Shown: piece by piece, positions 61,914 through 64,000 of the stretch | Layout of the letters: each line of letters begins with the position of its first letter | Position numbering within the stretch: the first letter of the stretch is position 1 | Assembly: GCA_944384025.1 (NCBI GenBank) | Contig: CALWRS010000002.1 | Coordinates: forward strand, 1 to 64,000 | Length of the DNA: 64,000 nucleotides | Direction of reading: 5' to 3' | Source: an uncultured Lachnospiraceae bacterium | GTDB taxonomy: Bacteria > Bacillota > Clostridia > Lachnospirales > Lachnospiraceae | Notes under the pieces: model-generated | Told to the model about the DNA's origin: nothing | The model's database searches: none | Seen by the model: only the letters and a program-made list of their open reading frames with translations | Translations under genes and position numbers: made by a program

Positions 61914-62321
61914 ATGAACACGCAAACGCAATACTGCTCAAAGAAATCGGATACGAAACTGTGGCTTAGGGAAGCAGTAAATCTCTCCATGTATTTTGAT
62001 TTTTACGGGGAGCTTTTAAATCCCCGGCATCGGCAGATTTTTGAAGACTACGTCTTAAACGACCTTTCTTTGGGCGAAATTTCCGAAGAAACGGGTCTTA
62101 GCCGTCAAGGTGTATACGACATTGTAAAACGTTCCAGCCGAAAGCTTCACGAGTACGAAGAAAAGCTGCGCCTTGTGGAACGGTTTGAAGCAACGCGCGC
62201 GCAAGTAACGGCGATTCGCGACGGTGCGCTTAAGCTAACGCACGCAAAGTCGGCGGAAGAAATAAAAAAACTGGCAGATCAAATCCGGGAAGCCTCGGAA
62301 CAGGTGATGAAGGAGTTGTAA
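61914..62321 (+). CDS. ylxM: YlxM/p13-like protein (UPF0122)
   Basis: DNA-binding-like protein of 135 residues encoded next to the signal recognition particle gene ffh in many Bacillota. It shows a sigma region 4-like helix-turn-helix (LSLGEISEETGLSRQGVYDIVKR, near 55-75) preceded by MYFDFYGELLNPRHRQIF. It may regulate or assist SRP; in streptococci YlxM binds the SRP. The next gene starts nine bases after its stop. Confidence 0.92.
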   Translation: MNTQTQYCSKKSDTKLWLREAVNLSMYFDFYGELLNPRHRQIFEDYVLNDLSLGEISEETGLSRQGVYDIVKRSSRKLHEYEEKLRLVERFEATRAQVTAIRDGALKLTHAKSAEEIKKLADQIREASEQVMKEL

Positions 62322-62329
62322 CGGGTTTT

Positions 62330-63670
62330 ATGGCGTTTGAAAGTTTATCGGAAAAATTACAAAATGTGTTTAAGAATCTTCGAGGAAAAGGCCGGCTAAG
62401 CGAAGCAGACGTAAAAGCAGCGCTTCGCGAAGTGAAGCTTGCCCTGCTGGAAGCGGACGTTAACTTTAAAGTTGTAAAGCAGTTTATTTCTGCTGTGCAG
62501 GAACGAGCCGTGGGGCAGGACGTGCTTACCAGTCTGACCCCCGGACAGATGGTTATTAAAATTGTTAACGAGGAAATGACGCGCCTTATGGGCGACCAGA
62601 CGACGGAAGTGACGTTTGTCGGAGGCATTACCCTTGTTATGATGTGCGGTCTTCAGGGCGCCGGAAAAACGACGATGGCCGCTAAGCTTGCCGGAAAGTG
62701 GAAGTCGGAAGGGAAAAAGCCGCTTTTAGCCGCTTGCGATATTTATCGTCCCGCTGCGATTGAGCAGCTTAAAATCAACGGTCAAAAACAGGGAATTCCT
62801 GTTTTTGCTATGGGAACCGGACACAGCCCGGTAAATATTGCAAAGGCTGCGCTCGAACATGCAAAAAAAGAAGGCTGCAACGTTGTTATTTTGGATACGG
62901 CAGGCCGGCTGCAAATTGACGAAGATTTGATGAAAGAGCTTCGGGATATTAAAGACGCTGTTGAAGTACACAACACAATCTTAACCGTAGACTCCATGAC
63001 CGGTCAGGACGTTTTAAACGTAGCGACGACGTTTGATCAGGAAATCGGAATTACCGGCGTTATTTTGACAAAGTTAGACAGCGACACCCGAGGCGGCGCC
63101 GCTTTGTCGATTCGCGCTGTAACCGGAAAACCTATTTTGTATGTGGGAACCGGTGAAAAACTGACGGATCTTGAGCAGTTTTATCCGGATCGAATGGCTT
63201 CGCGAATTCTTGGAATGGGCGACGTGCTTACCCTGATAGAAAAAGTTCAAGCGGAAGTTGACGAGCAAAAAGCGCGGGAGATGGAAAAGAAGCTTCGCAA
63301 AGCGGAGTTTGACTTTAACGACTTCTACGACCAGATTCAGCAGATGAAAAAAATGGGCGGCATTCAAAGCATTCTTGGTATGATGCCGGGCATGGGAAGT
63401 CAATTAAAGGGTGTGGAGATTGACGACAATGCATTTAAGCCAACGGAAGCGATGATTTGCTCTATGACAAAGCAGGAGCGGCTGCATCCGGAAATTATAA
63501 CGCCGCCGCGAAAACGGCGTATTGCTGCGGGAGCGGGCGTGGATATCGCAGACGTTAACCGGCTGATGAAGCAGTTTGAGCAGTCCCGAAAGATGATGAA
63601 GCAGATGTCCGGGATGATGGGAGGAAAAGGCAAACGCCGCGGAGGTTTTAAGCTTCCGTTCGGATTATAA
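62330..63670 (+). CDS. ffh: Signal recognition particle protein Ffh
   Basis: GTPase that targets membrane and secreted proteins to the translocon, with the 4.5S/scRNA. 446 residues: N domain helices, G domain with CGLQGAGKTTMAAKLAG (G1), DTAGRLQID (G3), TKLDSDTRGGAA (G4), and a Met-rich M domain from MKKMGGIQSILGMMPGMG to the end with RRGGFKL. The ATG lies nine bases after ylxM's stop, with AAGGAG farther upstream. No scRNA gene is visible here. Confidence 0.97.
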   Translation: MAFESLSEKLQNVFKNLRGKGRLSEADVKAALREVKLALLEADVNFKVVKQFISAVQERAVGQDVLTSLTPGQMVIKIVNEEMTRLMGDQTTEVTFVGGITLVMMCGLQGAGKTTMAAKLAGKWKSEGKKPLLAACDIYRPAAIEQLKINGQKQGIPVFAMGTGHSPVNIAKAALEHAKKEGCNVVILDTAGRLQIDEDLMKELRDIKDAVEVHNTILTVDSMTGQDVLNVATTFDQEIGITGVILTKLDSDTRGGAALSIRAVTGKPILYVGTGEKLTDLEQFYPDRMASRILGMGDVLTLIEKVQAEVDEQKAREMEKKLRKAEFDFNDFYDQIQQMKKMGGIQSILGMMPGMGSQLKGVEIDDNAFKPTEAMICSMTKQERLHPEIITPPRKRRIAAGAGVDIADVNRLMKQFEQSRKMMKQMSGMMGGKGKRRGGFKLPFGL

Positions 63671-63680
63671 CGATATATCG

Positions 63681-63692
63681 CAGTAATTACTG
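63681..63692. other. 12-base palindrome upstream of rpsP
   Basis: CAGTAATTACTG is perfectly palindromic and lies about 70 bases before the rpsP start in an AT-rich gap. I see no clear promoter or terminator in this gap. Could be an operator or chance. Confidence 0.3.
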
Positions 63693-63761
63693 ATAGATAT
63701 ATAAAATAAGCATTGCACTTTGAAGGGCAGGAAATGGAAAGGATTAAGGAGGTGAAATAAA

Positions 63762-64000
63762 ATGGCAGTAAAAATTCGCTTGAGAAGAATGGGACAGAAG
63801 AAGGCTCCGTTTTACCGTGTAATCGTAGCCGATGAAAGAGCTCCGAGAGATGGTAGATTTATTGAAGAAATCGGTATTTACGATCCGACGAAGGAGCCTA
63901 CCGTATTCAAAGTAGACGAAGAAGCGGCTAAGAAGTGGCTTTCCAATGGTGCGAAGCCTACGGAGACCGTTGCCAGATTGTTTAAACAGGCTGGAATTGA
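63762..64000 (+). CDS. rpsP: 30S ribosomal protein S16, 5' part
   Basis: Ribosomal small-subunit protein; the first 79 codons are visible and the gene runs off the window. The start [19 protein letters not shown] and the following [17 protein letters not shown] match S16. A near-perfect ribosome binding site AAGGAGGTG lies eight bases before the ATG. It follows ffh in the ylxM-ffh-rpsP order found in Bacillus, where rimM and trmD usually come next. Confidence 0.96.
   Translation, partial: MAVKIRLRRMGQKKAPFYRVIVADERAPRDGRFIEEIGIYDPTKEPTVFKVDEEAAKKWLSNGAKPTETVARLFKQAGI

Noticed and set aside
1-64000. CRISPR arrays, insertion sequences, prophage or integrative element
   Set aside because: No regularly spaced repeats, transposase, integrase or phage structural genes were seen; the gene content is chromosomal throughout.

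Overview
The window reads as a low-to-mid GC Gram-positive chromosome of the Clostridia, most likely Lachnospiraceae-like. Gene orders familiar from Bacillota recur: cysS-mrnC-rlmB-sigH, secG-rnr-smpB, ylxM-ffh-rpsP and DUF2953-ytfJ. The metabolic content is anaerobic (a trimeric HydABC-type [FeFe] hydrogenase). Spore-related genes (ytfJ/GerW, a GerA/SpoVAF-type germination protein, a SigH-like sigma factor) point to an endospore former or a recent descendant of one. The lineage call is inference from gene content; no rRNA is present. Nearly all of the window is coding, about 59 protein genes and two tRNAs, with SigA-type promoters (17-18 base spacers, often extended -10) and intrinsic terminators in the short gaps. 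I see no CRISPR array, insertion sequence, prophage or origin.

Layout. 1-5.2 kb: a penicillin-binding protein (cut by the window edge) and an FHA-SEDS (FtsW/RodA) protein on the minus strand, a divergent cysteine desulfurase, and rqcH. 5.4-9.7 kb: a rhomboid-like membrane protein without visible protease motifs, two genes I do not recognise, the DUF2953-ytfJ pair and rpmB. 9.7-14.2 kb: a 45-residue membrane protein, Asp23, a FakA-like kinase and recG. 14.2-20.7 kb: two large polytopic GT-C/DUF2298-type membrane proteins around a GT2 glycosyltransferase, followed by a c-di-GMP phosphodiesterase. 20.8-26.3 kb: a two-gene SUF-like Fe-S system (SmsC/SmsB type), a metallo-beta-lactamase-fold lipoprotein, a GerA-family protein, cytidine deaminase, tRNA-Met, chorismate mutase and ispF. 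26.35-28.75 kb: the most unusual region, with a structured leader, a small secreted Cys-rich protein and a convergent regulator carrying two HTH domains and helical repeats. 28.9-32.3 kb: cysS-mrnC-rlmB-sigH and tRNA-Thr. 32.4-40.4 kb: HydABC, topoisomerase III, an orphan ABC ATPase and alanine racemase. 40.4-47.4 kb: yicC, rpoZ, lepB and the glycolytic block gapA-pgk-tpiA-gpmI. 47.4-50.5 kb: secG-rnr-smpB. 50.5-61.8 kb: CBS-type pyrophosphatase, a thioredoxin-reductase-like protein, serine acetyltransferase, pseudouridine synthase, ligA, metA, DAHP synthase, GH36 alpha-galactosidase and a SpoU methyltransferase. 61.8-64 kb: ylxM-ffh and the start of rpsP.

How they work together. Much of the window is housekeeping: translation and ribosome quality control (RqcH, SmpB, RNase R, rRNA-modifying enzymes), protein export (Ffh, SecG, signal peptidase) and lower glycolysis. 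A desulfurase and SmsCB could supply Fe-S clusters to the cluster-rich hydrogenase. The parts least explained by known families are the 26.35-28.75 kb cassette, the 5.4-7.9 kb trio and the 14.2-20.7 kb glycosylation/c-di-GMP cluster.
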